A stretch of 64,000 nt of DNA from Metabacillus mangrovi. GTDB lineage: Bacteria > Bacillota > Bacilli > Bacillales > Bacillaceae. The translations under genes and the position numbers were made by a program. The stretch spans positions 62,001-126,000 of the forward strand of contig NZ_WMIB01000001.1 in the NCBI RefSeq assembly GCF_009711125.1, read 5' to 3'. Within the stretch, counting starts at the first letter, position 1, and every line of letters starts with the position of its first letter. The notes below the pieces were generated by a model, which had not been told where the DNA came from, did not search any database, and was given only the letters and a program-made list of their open reading frames with translations. Below, in pieces: positions 53,596-61,533 of this stretch.

Positions 53596-53624
53596 ATCAT
53601 ATAATAATGCACTTATATAATCAA
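53596..53624 (-). promoter_or_regulatory. arsR promoter with ArsR operator
   Basis: Minus strand -35 TTGATT (complement of 53619-53624), 17-bp spacer, -10 TATGAT (53596-53601). The dyad ATATAAT-N6-CTTATAT (53599-53618) fills the spacer; arms agree with the arsD site at 13 of 14 bases. Confidence 0.8.
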
Positions 53625-53707
53625 CCGCTTATATTTAAAATTGCAAACAATTTTTTGCTGGTTACATTTTCAGTATATCTTCTCTAATTACTAACCATAA
53701 ACACAAT

Positions 53708-53860
53708 TTACTTTTCCTCTCCCTCCTTAATTGATTCTTGCCGTTGTTCCCGGCAGCAGGACGGCTCTATTCCTTTTTCTGTTTCCTTCACTTCCTCAAT
53801 TTTCACATTGCAGCACTCCTTCTGCTTTTCAGAACCAAACCATTTCTTCAAAAAATTCAT
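53708..53860 (-). CDS. 50-residue microprotein with two CC pairs, next to arsP
   Basis: Hand translation: starts MNFLKKWFGSEKQKECCNVK and contains EPSCCREQRQ, giving vicinal pairs Cys16-Cys17 and Cys35-Cys36 in a very charged protein. GGAGGAG precedes ATG 53860. It begins 12 bases after the arsP stop and so is co-transcribed. A metalloid-binding or chaperone role is an inference from the cysteine pairs. Confidence 0.75.
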   Translation of the reverse strand: MNFLKKWFGSEKQKECCNVKIEEVKETEKGIEPSCCREQRQESIKEGEEK

Positions 53861-53872
53861 AATGCTCTCCTC

Positions 53873-54739
53873 CTAAATGATATAAAATAAAAATCCTGAA
53901 ATCGTTGACATGGCAATAACGGAAATGACAAAAGCAGCCACAAGCTTTTTCTTAAAAATGCTGTTTAAAAGGGTCAGTTCCGGAAGGCTTGCTCCGGCTG
54001 AGCTGATCATGAGCGCCATGACAGGGCCCAGTGCCATTCCTTTAGCAATCAAAATCTGTGTGATTGGGATCATAGAGGAAAGCCTGATATACAATGGAAT
54101 CCCGGCAACTGCCGCAATCGGCACAAGCCACCAGTTATCCCCCCCAAAGTATTGGGTGATCAGACCGGTCGGAACCGCGCCATGAATCACCGCTCCGATC
54201 CCTGCACCTATTAGAAGGAAAGGGTACACGGTTTTCATAAGCTGGACCGTTTCAGATAAAGCTCCTTTTATACTGAACCCGCTCTTAACGGGATCGAAAT
54301 TTTTAACCAGCACATTTTTCACTTCCCCTTCAAATCCCAGCTTTTCTAAAATAAATCCGATGCTGAAAGATAATATAGAAGTAATAATCGTATAGGCAAG
54401 CGCCACTTTCCATCCCAGCACTGCTGCCATCAGTGTTATTATAGTTGGGTCGAGTACAGGAGATGCAAATAAAAATACCATGACTGCCTCGAACCGGATC
54501 CGGTTATTCAATAAATTGACGACCACCGGAATCGTTGAGCAAGAGCAGAATGGCGTCACAAAAGCAAACAGCAGTGCCAATCCTCCGCTAACAATCGGGG
54601 AGCTGTCCCTCATCCATTTTTCCATCCTGTGATAAGGGATAAATCCTTGTACCAAATTGATTAAAAAGGAAATGACAATAAATAAGATGGTTAATTCCAA
54701 TGCGATTTCAATAAAACTTCTGCCTATTTCTGCCCACAC
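53873..54739 (-). CDS. arsP: ArsP-family permease
   Basis: A 288-residue permease of the ArsP/DUF318 family with about eight helices. TPFCSCSTIPVVV holds the conserved cysteines on a membrane helix; GAGASLPELTLL fits the second repeat. Family members export trivalent organoarsenicals such as methylarsenite. Lies in a module with a MarR gene upstream and a CC-microprotein downstream, separate from the ars operon promoter. Confidence 0.88.
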   Translation of the reverse strand: MWAEIGRSFIEIALELTILFIVISFLINLVQGFIPYHRMEKWMRDSSPIVSGGLALLFAFVTPFCSCSTIPVVVNLLNNRIRFEAVMVFLFASPVLDPTIITLMAAVLGWKVALAYTIITSILSFSIGFILEKLGFEGEVKNVLVKNFDPVKSGFSIKGALSETVQLMKTVYPFLLIGAGIGAVIHGAVPTGLITQYFGGDNWWLVPIAAVAGIPLYIRLSSMIPITQILIAKGMALGPVMALMISSAGASLPELTLLNSIFKKKLVAAFVISVIAMSTISGFLFYII

Positions 54740-54759
54740 AGCAGCTCAGCTCCTTTTAT

Positions 54760-54772
54760 TTGCATTTTGCAA
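54760..54772. promoter_or_regulatory. MarR-type operator upstream of arsP
   Basis: TTGCA-TTT-TGCAA, a 5-3-5 palindrome 21 bp before the arsP start. Same layout as 55296-55308. Confidence 0.7.
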
Positions 54773-54799
54773 CTATCATACCGAATAACAGCCGGCGTA

Positions 54800-55249
54800 T
54801 TAAGAACGAATAGGCCGGCAGCACATTGAACTTTTTGCCATGGAATCGTTCAGCAGTTTAATCGAGGTAAGCACCTGTTCCTTTTCTTCTGGTTTCATAA
54901 AAGAAAAGACGTCCTCTAGAAAATTGTTCATTTGATCATTAATTGATTCAGATACATTTTTCCCTTTCTCTGTTAAAAAAAGATGGTAAACCCTTTTGTC
55001 ATTTGCGGATTGTTTTTTTGTAATCATCCCTGATTTAACCATCGTTTGAATTTGACGGCTGAAGGTCGTAATATCCGTTCCCAAAGTATCTGCAACATCC
55101 TGGATTGAAGGAGCCTCCCTTCTTTCCAATTCTGCCAGGATGTGGCTTTGAACAAGTGTCAAATCTGCATCAGCTGCTGTGCAGCAGTTTTTGTCAAGAA
55201 GACCAAGCCGTCTGACCATAATTTGAAACAACTCCCGTTTCGTCTCCAT
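54800..55249 (-). CDS. MarR-family regulator with two vicinal cysteine pairs
   Basis: A 149-residue winged-helix regulator (SIQDVADTLGTDITTFSRQIQTMVKSGMITKKQSANDKRVYHLFLTEKG). Cys22-Cys23 lie in the first dimerisation helix and Cys143-Cys144 near the C-terminus (SMCCRP). Such pairs suit trivalent arsenic or redox sensing. It likely represses itself and arsP through two TTGCA-N3-TGCAA sites. Confidence 0.88.
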   Translation of the reverse strand: METKRELFQIMVRRLGLLDKNCCTAADADLTLVQSHILAELERREAPSIQDVADTLGTDITTFSRQIQTMVKSGMITKKQSANDKRVYHLFLTEKGKNVSESINDQMNNFLEDVFSFMKPEEKEQVLTSIKLLNDSMAKSSMCCRPIRS

Positions 55250-55295
55250 TTTATCCCTCCTCTAGTTATGTATAATCTCATGATAGTTCATAAAC

Positions 55296-55308
55296 TTGCA
55301 AATTGCAA
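55296..55308. promoter_or_regulatory. MarR-type operator upstream of the MarR gene
   Basis: TTGCA-AAT-TGCAA, a 5-3-5 palindrome 46 bp before the MarR start. Confidence 0.7.
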
Positions 55309-55320
55309 ATATTTTACGAA

Positions 55321-55351
55321 AAAAGTAGAATCCTTTAAAAAAAGGATTCTG
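55321..55351 (-). terminator. Terminator of the VOC gene
   Basis: AGAATCCTTT/AAAGGATTCT stem followed on the minus strand by ACTTTTTTC. Confidence 0.8.
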
Positions 55352-55361
55352 AAAGAAACGA

Positions 55362-55742
55362 TTATTGATTTTCCATCACCGCAAAATAATTCTCTTCATA
55401 ATCCGCAAAATTGAAGACCTTTATGCCTCCCATGTCCATGATCTCCCCGGCTTTCACTCCTTTACCGGAAAGCGAACGATGAAATTCTTCCAGGTTTTCT
55501 GTAAAAAACATGAGAGACGGCGTTCCTAGATTCAGTTCCGGGGACATTTCAGCGATGTGTTTTTTGTTGTGCAAAATGATGCTCGTCTCGGCATGAGGTG
55601 AAGCTGAAAGCTGAATCCACCGCATTCCGTTCTCCATCGTCTCATCTGCTATGATTTGAAACCCTGCCATTTCAGTCCAAAATCGTGCTGCCAGGTCCTG
55701 ATCCTCTACATACAGCATCACTTCAGCAAGCTTAGTAATCAT
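55362..55742 (-). CDS. VOC (glyoxalase/bleomycin-resistance fold) protein
   Basis: A 126-residue single VOC domain (LAEVMLYVEDQDLAARFWTEMAGFQI ... GGIKVFNFADYEENYFAVME). Putative metal ligands at the usual edges are only partly clear, so enzyme class is open. AAAAGGAG precedes ATG 55742. It lies next to the arsenic island but shares no operon with it. Confidence 0.85.
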   Translation of the reverse strand: MITKLAEVMLYVEDQDLAARFWTEMAGFQIIADETMENGMRWIQLSASPHAETSIILHNKKHIAEMSPELNLGTPSLMFFTENLEEFHRSLSGKGVKAGEIMDMGGIKVFNFADYEENYFAVMENQ

Positions 55743-55829
55743 GTTTTTCGCTCCTTTTTTTATGGGATACAGTTTATTATTTCGATCCCGGCTGTCTGTT
55801 TTCCTCTGCTGCTTGAAAAATGTACATGG

Positions 55830-55863
55830 CAAAAAGACCGGGAAATGTATGATTTCCCGGTCT
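55830..55863 (-). terminator. Terminator of speD
   Basis: Perfect 12-bp stem AGACCGGGAAAT/ATTTCCCGGTCT, then TTTTT on the minus strand. Confidence 0.92.
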
Positions 55864-55870
55864 GATTTGT

Positions 55871-56695
55871 TTATTTGTTTGAAAACGGCCGTTTAATATT
55901 TCTGCCAAAATAGATTTCGTTCATTTCCCCAGTAATTTTGTCTGTGATGTCCTTCTGCTCTGCTTCTGTTAACGAATCCTTGGAATAGCCGAACAGATAG
56001 TTGTTCAGGTCAAACTCCTTCAGCTTGCATTTCGTATGAAAGATTCTTTCCTGATAGATGTTGGAATCGATCATATCAAATTGATCTTGTATCTCTTCAC
56101 ACAAATAATTTTGAATGGAATTGATTTCATGATCGATGTAAAGTTTTTTTCCTTCTATATCCCTTGTAAAACCCCTCACACGGTAATCGATTGTCATGAT
56201 ATCCGTATCAAACGATTGTATGAGATGGTCTAAAGCCTTTAATGGAGAGATTTCTCCGCATGTCGATACGTCAATATCGGCTCTGAATGTGCTGATTCCC
56301 TCATCAGGGTGGTATTCAGGGTATGTATGTACTGTTAAATGGCTCTTATCAAGCTGCATGACAACAGATTCCGGAGTAGCGGGCGGTGAATCTTTATCCG
56401 TTTCGACCGGCACTTCGACAACAGGCCCCTCTGAAACGAGTACCGTAACGCTTGCACCCTGAGGGACGTAATCCTGCTGCGCGATGTTTAAAACGTGTGC
56501 CCCAATCGTATCGGAAACCTTTTGCAAAATGTTGGTCAGCCGCTCGGCACTGTATTCTTCATCGATGTATTCGAGGTACGCCTCCCGCTCTTCACGGGTT
56601 TTCGTGTAACAGATATCATACAGATTAAAGCTGAGCGACTTCGTCAAATTGTTAAAACCATGTAGCTGGATTCTCTGGTTTGATGCTTCATTCAT
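55871..56695 (-). CDS. speD: S-adenosylmethionine decarboxylase, long form
   Basis: A 274-residue pyruvoyl enzyme that makes decarboxylated SAM for spermidine synthesis. The self-cleavage site is Lys117-Ser118 in [13 protein letters not shown], with the catalytic Cys in [14 protein letters not shown]. This is the long E. coli-type form; B. subtilis speD encodes a protein of about 126 residues. AAGGGG precedes ATG. No speE adjacent. Confidence 0.9.
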   Translation of the reverse strand: MNEASNQRIQLHGFNNLTKSLSFNLYDICYTKTREEREAYLEYIDEEYSAERLTNILQKVSDTIGAHVLNIAQQDYVPQGASVTVLVSEGPVVEVPVETDKDSPPATPESVVMQLDKSHLTVHTYPEYHPDEGISTFRADIDVSTCGEISPLKALDHLIQSFDTDIMTIDYRVRGFTRDIEGKKLYIDHEINSIQNYLCEEIQDQFDMIDSNIYQERIFHTKCKLKEFDLNNYLFGYSKDSLTEAEQKDITDKITGEMNEIYFGRNIKRPFSNK

Positions 56696-56833
56696 GATTC
56701 ATTTCCCCTTATAAAAAAAAGTTTGATGGAATTTTATAAGTAAAATACCCTTCCAGCTGAAAAAAAAACAGGCTATCCAATTATGGAGCAGCGCGGGCAA
56801 TTTTGGAAATGCTTAGCACCCTGAAAGATTAGA

Positions 56834-56862
56834 TTGACACCTCGGCGCATATCCTGTATTTT
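56834..56862 (+). promoter_or_regulatory. Promoter of the SatP-like gene
   Basis: TTGACA (56834-56839), 17-bp spacer, TATTTT (56857-56862). Confidence 0.7.
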
Positions 56863-56895
56863 GTTCAAGTATGTATAAATTTCAGGAGGTTTCAC

Positions 56896-57513
56896 TTGGA
56901 CAAGCAGAATACACATCAAGTTAAGATCACAACCGCCGATCCATCGGCTATCGGCTTATTCGGACTGGCGATGGTCACACTCGTTGCCTCTTCTCAAAAA
57001 TTAGGATTAACAGAGGGTCTATCCTTTATTATTCCATGGGCCATTTTCCTTGGAGGTCTGGCACAGATTTTTGCCAGCATTCAGGATGCAAAGCATAACA
57101 ACACGTTTGGCTCCACTGCATTTGGTGCGTTTGGACTGTTTTGGTTCGGGGTCGCCGTATCCTGGCTCATGCAGCTCGGAGTCTTCGGAGAAGCGGTCTC
57201 AGCTGATATCGATTCCAGACAGCTCGGTTTTGCCTTCACCGGTTACCTGATTTTCAGCCTGTTTATGACGATTGGCGCCATGGAGACACATAAAGTGCTG
57301 TTTACTATTTTTGTACTAATCGACTTTTTATTCATCGGCCTCGCACTGAGCTCCTTCGGAATTGCCCATGAACAGACGCATATGCTTGCTGCTGTTTCAG
57401 AAATGCTGATTGCCCTCGTTTCCTTTTACGGATCAGCGGCTGCAGTATTAAACCCGCATTTCGGACGGGAGTTTCTTCCGGTCGGCAAACCGTTTGGCAT
57501 CTTTAAGAAATAA
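56896..57513 (+). CDS. satP: Acetate/succinate transporter of the GPR1/FUN34/YaaH (SatP) family
   Basis: A 205-residue protein with six membrane helices. The N-terminal DPSAIGLFGLAMVT corresponds to the conserved NPxPLGLxxF-like family motif at the start of helix 1. Family members take up acetate or succinate with protons. TTG start at 56896 with AGGAGG 8 bases upstream; good -35/-10 promoter. Terminator follows. Confidence 0.85.
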   Translation: MDKQNTHQVKITTADPSAIGLFGLAMVTLVASSQKLGLTEGLSFIIPWAIFLGGLAQIFASIQDAKHNNTFGSTAFGAFGLFWFGVAVSWLMQLGVFGEAVSADIDSRQLGFAFTGYLIFSLFMTIGAMETHKVLFTIFVLIDFLFIGLALSSFGIAHEQTHMLAAVSEMLIALVSFYGSAAAVLNPHFGREFLPVGKPFGIFKK

Positions 57514-57520
57514 AAAGAAA

Positions 57521-57567
57521 AGGAAGAGTTCAGACACGTTTAGTGTCTATCTCTTCCTCTTTTTTTC
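57521..57567 (+). terminator. Terminator of the SatP-like gene
   Basis: AGGAAGAG...AGACAC paired with GTGTCT...CTCTTCCT, then TTTTTTT. Confidence 0.88.
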
Positions 57568-57644
57568 TATATGGGCGGCGTCGGCCGCTGGATTGATGAA
57601 ATGGACTGTGTTTTAGCTGATTTAATAGCGCTGTTGCGCTTGGA

Positions 57645-57832
57645 GTTGTCGAATTTGTAAAGATGACTGTTTTGAGAGCGCTTAAACCAGTTATGGTGTC
57701 TGGATATCAGCGATATTTTCCATATTTCGACGAAAATAAAAATATATCAGCGATATTTTCCATATATCGGCGAAAATAAAAAGATATCAGCGAAATTCAC
57801 GTTATATCGACTTTTCGGGACAATTCGACAAC
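57645..57832. repeat. 188-bp element with 11-bp inverted ends
   Basis: GTTGTCGAATT (57645-57655) and its exact reverse complement AATTCGACAAC (57822-57832) bound a stretch with no gene that holds three 40-bp tandem units. No transposase. The rest of 57514-57924 shows only two terminators. Confidence 0.7.
57704..57823. repeat. Three tandem 40-bp units
   Basis: Units begin with ATATCAGCGA at 57704, 57744 and 57784, an exact 40-bp period. Units 1 and 2 are almost identical; unit 3 diverges in its second half. Each also carries a TATWTCGRC block. Confidence 0.85.
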
Positions 57833-57853
57833 GCAAGCTGCGTTTATGCAAGC

Positions 57854-57886
57854 AAAAGGAGACTAGGTAATGGAAACCCGGTCTCC
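57854..57886 (-). terminator. Terminator of the OsmC gene
   Basis: GGAGAC/GTCTCC stem with long loop, TTTT on the minus strand. Confidence 0.5.
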
Positions 57887-57924
57887 CGCAAGCACAATTA
57901 ATATGCCCTCTTGCTTAATCCTGC

Positions 57925-58353
57925 TTACCCTTCCAGTCCTTCGACCGCTTTCCCGTTTATAGAGCAGGTTACTTTAATCTCCGCATTGAGAGAATGGGAG
58001 ACGGAGCAGTATTTATCTACCGACAGCTTTACCGCTTTTGCCACTTTTTCCTCTGGAAGGTCTCCTTCCAGTACATAGTGGATGTGTACATTGGTGAACC
58101 GTTTCGGATGATCTTCCGCTCTTACCCCTTCCACTTCCATCTGAAAGTTTACGGGCTCCAGGCGCATTTTTTTCAGGATCAGGATGATATCGATTCCGGT
58201 ACAGCCTGCAACCGCATGCAGCAGCAGTTCTGTTGGCCGGGGACCGCTGTTCACGCCTCCGCTTTCCTGCCCTGCATCCATTTTGATCTCATGTCCGGAT
58301 GGAGACAATCCGCCAAATGAGAGATTGCCATCCCACGCTACAGTCGTTTTCAT
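57925..58353 (-). CDS. OsmC-family peroxiredoxin-like protein
   Basis: A 142-residue OsmC/Ohr-type protein. Redox cysteines Cys51 (VAGCTGIDIILIL) and Cys116 (VDKYCSVSHSL) are present as in thiol-dependent peroxidases of the YhfA-like group. AGGGAG precedes ATG 58353. Near sulfur-transfer genes, so persulfide or organic peroxide defence is possible. Confidence 0.88.
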   Translation of the reverse strand: MKTTVAWDGNLSFGGLSPSGHEIKMDAGQESGGVNSGPRPTELLLHAVAGCTGIDIILILKKMRLEPVNFQMEVEGVRAEDHPKRFTNVHIHYVLEGDLPEEKVAKAVKLSVDKYCSVSHSLNAEIKVTCSINGKAVEGLEG

Positions 58354-58439
58354 CTGATTCAGCTCCCTGTTTTTCTTATAGTATGACACAGCAGGCTATT
58401 TTTAATAGCCCAGGAAAAACCAACAGCAAGGAACCGTGT

Positions 58440-58667
58440 TTAAGCTTTCTTGATCCAGAATTTCAATACGTCCCCTTCTTCTGCCGTCTGTAGAAGTTCA
58501 TGTCCTCCGGATTTCGTCCAGGCGGTTAAATCCGCCTTTGCTCCTTTGTCAGTAGAATGGATTTCGAGGATTTGGCCTGATTCCAGCTCGTTCATTGCTT
58601 TTTTAGTTTTTACGATCGGCATCGGGCAGGCAAGCCCTTTTGCGTCTAATACTTTATGTCCGTTCAT
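58440..58667 (-). CDS. tusA: TusA-family sulfurtransferase
   Basis: A 75-residue sulfur-carrier protein with the active Cys14 in DAKGLACPMPIVKTKKAM. It accepts and donates persulfide sulfur. Equivalent in context to B. subtilis yrkI next to DsrE and CstR-like genes. AGGAAAT precedes ATG. Confidence 0.9.
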   Translation of the reverse strand: MNGHKVLDAKGLACPMPIVKTKKAMNELESGQILEIHSTDKGAKADLTAWTKSGGHELLQTAEEGDVLKFWIKKA

Positions 58668-58744
58668 CTATTTCCTCTCCAATCGATTGTTTGTTTTAGT
58701 ACATATACCCGTATATATATCATAACTCACTCTATATACACGAG

Positions 58745-58758
58745 TACCCCTACTGGTA
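58745..58758. promoter_or_regulatory. Possible CstR-type site upstream of tusA
   Basis: TACCCCTACTGGTA, a degenerate TACCC/GGGTA dyad between tusA and the DsrE-like gene. Confidence 0.4.
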
Positions 58759-58781
58759 CTTAATTAACCACTGTACATTTG

Positions 58782-59261
58782 TTAAATAAACAGATTTACG
58801 TTTCCGTTTTCAGCATCTGCAAGGTATGCTGCTACTCCTGCATACTCAATATCCTCAAGCAGTTCACCCTGCTGCAGTCCGAGCAGATCCATCGTCATCG
58901 TGCATGCTACCAGGTTTATTTCCTGCTCTTGAGCCATTTCTACAAGCTGAGGCAGAGTCATGGCATTGTGCTTTTTAATGACGTGTTTGATCATTTTCGG
59001 GCCCATACCCGCAAAATTCATCTTAGAAAGACCCATTTTGTCTGCACCGCGCGGCATCATTTTGCTGAACATTTTTTCAAGAAATCCCTTTTTTACATTG
59101 TACGGCTCATCTTTCCTCAATGCATTCAAACCCCAGAAGGTATGAAAAATTGTCACCTTATGGTCGTAGGCTGCTGCTCCATTTGCAATGATATATGCCG
59201 CCATGGCTTTGTCATAATCTCCGCTGAATAGGATAATATTGGTTGTCTTTTGTTCAGTCAT
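58782..59261 (-). CDS. DsrE/F-like peroxiredoxin-family protein (YrkE-like)
   Basis: A 159-residue DsrE-superfamily protein: IILFSGDYDKAMAAYIIANGAAAYDHKVTIFHTFWGLNAL, then a conserved Cys in INLVACTMTMDLLG. Members relay persulfide sulfur with TusA. Same neighbourhood type as B. subtilis yrkE. Three TACCC/GGGTA dyads lie upstream. Confidence 0.88.
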   Translation of the reverse strand: MTEQKTTNIILFSGDYDKAMAAYIIANGAAAYDHKVTIFHTFWGLNALRKDEPYNVKKGFLEKMFSKMMPRGADKMGLSKMNFAGMGPKMIKHVIKKHNAMTLPQLVEMAQEQEINLVACTMTMDLLGLQQGELLEDIEYAGVAAYLADAENGNVNLFI

Positions 59262-59278
59262 GTTTATTCCTCCTGTAT

Positions 59279-59376
59279 ATTACCCTAAGGGGTATATGAG
59301 TTGTTAAAAATAAAATACCCTATCGGGTATGAATTACAGCAAAAAAACAGCAGGTTCGTTACCCCTGTGGGTATAA
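59279..59376. promoter_or_regulatory. Three CstR-type operators
   Basis: TACCCTAAGGGGTA (59281-59294), ATACCCTATCGGGTAT (59315-59330) and TTACCCCTGTGGGTATAA (59359-59376): GC-core dyads with TACCC/GGGTA arms, as bound by CsoR/CstR repressors, placed between the cstR-like and DsrE-like genes. Confidence 0.75.
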
Positions 59377-59417
59377 CAATACAAAAGATCCAACGTATTG
59401 TCAACCCAAAGATACGA

Positions 59418-59678
59418 TTACCTGCTTTTAACGAGAAGTTCTACTGCCTGCTTGACGAGATGATCCGTAGATTCTCCTTTGGCAATATTTTCGCGGACAC
59501 AATCCTCCAGATTCTGACTGACAATAACGCCCATTGTGCGGTCAATCGCATTTCTTGCAGCAGACAGCTGGATCACAATATCTCTGCAGTCCTTGCCCTG
59601 CTCCATCATGCCAATGACGCCTTTGATCTGGCCTTCAATTCTTTTAAGGCGGTTTAATGTGTTCTTATTGTATTCCAA
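59418..59678 (-). CDS. cstR: CstR-like persulfide-sensing repressor
   Basis: An 86-residue all-helical CsoR/FrmR-family repressor (LNRLKRIEGQIKGVIGMMEQGKDCRDIVIQLSAARNAIDR). Cys31 and Cys60 are kept, but the position of the copper-binding His (56) is Asn, which argues against copper sensing and for the thiol/persulfide type (CstR). GGAGAG precedes ATG. Heads the sulfur module. Confidence 0.87.
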   Translation of the reverse strand: MEYNKNTLNRLKRIEGQIKGVIGMMEQGKDCRDIVIQLSAARNAIDRTMGVIVSQNLEDCVRENIAKGESTDHLVKQAVELLVKSR

Positions 59679-59756
59679 TCTATTTACTCTCCTTTAATTT
59701 ATAGGTAATTGATAATATCTTATACCGCATCGTACCCGTAAAGCAAGCAATTTCGC

Positions 59757-60527
59757 TTAAATCCAATGAGTTCTGCGATAGGAGGCAGGAGACATTTTCA
59801 TTCTTTTCTTAAATACCCTGCTTAAATAAAATCCGTTGTTGAATCCGCATTCTTTAGCAATTGTGTCGAGGGTTTTGTCTGTCTCCAGCAGCTGCTGCCT
59901 CGCCTCCCTGATGCGGATTGCGGTTAAATAATCAATCGGGGTCATCCCGAGATTTTTGGCGAACCTTCTAGTAAATTGAACTGAGCTCAGCCCCATTTCT
60001 TTAGCCAGGCTGTTGAGTGAAATCTGCTGGAATGCATGGTTCCGAAGGTAGAGGATCGCTTGATAGATGATTGGATCCTGATGCTGCAGAGGACCAAGCT
60101 CTAACAGCTCTTTTTCCCCTTCCATCTCCCTGAGGCAGAAGAAGTCGAGCAGGAAGTGCTCTTTAAGCGAGATCGCTTTTTCATCCTGCTCATGAGCATA
60201 CCTCCTTAGGTATGAAAAATTCGATTCGATCCGGTTGGTGTCCTTAATGGTAAATTCACCTGCATGTAATTCTCCCCCGCCCTGCAGCTCAAATTGAAAA
60301 AAATGAAAATTGAGCGGCGAAACGGCCTCCCTTTGGAGAGGGATTCCGGGTGGGCAGAGCAAAAAACTGCCCGGTCTTGCTGTACCTGACTTATTTAATA
60401 CGGTATAGCGCAGAAGACCGCTTTCGATGCAGAAGATGCTCCAGTGCGGATAGGTATCCTCCTTTAAGAGAAACTGATTCAATGATTCCCAGTACGTATG
60501 CTGATGAATGTTTAATCGCTGAGTCAT
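59757..60527 (-). CDS. AraC-family regulator
   Basis: A 256-residue regulator. N-terminal cupin-like sensor (about 20-110, GSFLLCPPGIPLQREAVSPLNFHFFQFEL) and C-terminal double HTH (about 160-255, ISLNSLAKEMGLSSVQFTRRFAKNLG, LDTIAKECGFNNGFYLSRVFKKRMKMSPASYRR). Divergent from the catabolic genes, so it probably senses their sugar-type substrate and activates them. Confidence 0.9.
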   Translation of the reverse strand: MTQRLNIHQHTYWESLNQFLLKEDTYPHWSIFCIESGLLRYTVLNKSGTARPGSFLLCPPGIPLQREAVSPLNFHFFQFELQGGGELHAGEFTIKDTNRIESNFSYLRRYAHEQDEKAISLKEHFLLDFFCLREMEGEKELLELGPLQHQDPIIYQAILYLRNHAFQQISLNSLAKEMGLSSVQFTRRFAKNLGMTPIDYLTAIRIREARQQLLETDKTLDTIAKECGFNNGFYLSRVFKKRMKMSPASYRRTHWI

Positions 60528-60740
60528 TTTATCCCCTTTTGTGAAAAATAGTATATACAGAAGAAAGATTTAGCTATGTCTTATAAATCGCTTACATACT
60601 AGAATAGTCCATAAGGCGTCAATTATTCAAGTGTTTATGGTGTGGTTCTTCAATAATAAAAACGCTTTATTAATGAGTTTTTAAAATATAGAGTTTGAAA
60701 TATTGTATATCCTGTGTTTAAGTGAAGGGGAATGAGGGGA

Positions 60741-61533
60741 ATGAAAAAGTGGCTTTCATTGTTCAGTTTATCGTTTGGAGCCACCCCGGCAATTGGGATG
60801 GCTCCTGTCCTCTGGCTGCAGCTGCGGAAACAGCCGTTCCAGAAGACCGCTCATTCCGTTGCAGGAGACGTAAAAAAGGTGCTGGGGATGCGGAATCGCC
60901 TTCATTATTTTTTTGTGCAGTTACAGCTTACGCGGGAATCACATATTTTACTCCGTACATGCAGAAAGTATATGGGATGAGTGCGTTTATGGCAGGTGTG
61001 CCCGCGATTTTGAGGACTTATGTGGTGCAGATGATCGGAGGTCCGCTTGGGGGATTCTTATCAGTTAAACCGGTTCTGGTAGTAAGGTGATCCGGACAGG
61101 TTTTCTGGACATGTTCCTTCTTACTGGTCTATTAAAATTCCTGCCCTCTTCCCCTGCCTATTTACATGTTGTTCTGGTAGTCATTCTGCTGCTGGTGACA
61201 GAAGTATTTGCAGTCCGCGGCATTTATTTTGCAGCGGTTAATGAAGCCCGGATTCCGTTTTAATTGACGGGTGCTGCAGCAGCCTTTGCTTCCTGTGTGG
61301 GGTATATTCCGGATGTTTTTGTTTCAGTGCTTTACGGAAGCTTGCTGGACAGCTCTCATGGTAAAACCGAATATATGATGATTTTTGGCTTTATAGCTGC
61401 TGCAACCGCTGCAAGGTTCATCCTCAGTGTCAATTTTGCTAAAAACACACGTTCAATAGCAGCTGCTGAATCTACAGACTGCACAAACACAATCAGACGA
61501 TGGAGGGATTACGTTGAAAATTACCGGAATTGA
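60741..61533 (+). pseudogene. Broken MFS transporter
   Basis: Remains of a major facilitator transporter spread over three frames. MKKWLSLFSLSFGATPAIG (frame of 60741), then AYAGITYFTPYMQKVYGMSAFMAGVPAIL (frame of 60722, stop at 61090), then LVTEVFAVRGIYFAAVNEARIPF, an in-frame TAA at 61261, and LTGAAAAFASCVGYIPDVFVSVLYGSLLDS. About 790 bases against ~1.3 kb for an intact gene, so there is also an internal loss. It keeps a good ribosome site and lies directly before the dehydratase gene. Confidence 0.85.

Noticed and set aside
57571-57660. 29-codon frame starting MGGVGRWIDEMD after the SatP terminator
   Set aside because: No ribosome site and it runs into the repeat element; most likely chance.
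57704-57823. CRISPR array
   Set aside because: The 40-bp units are contiguous with no variable spacers and no cas genes nearby.
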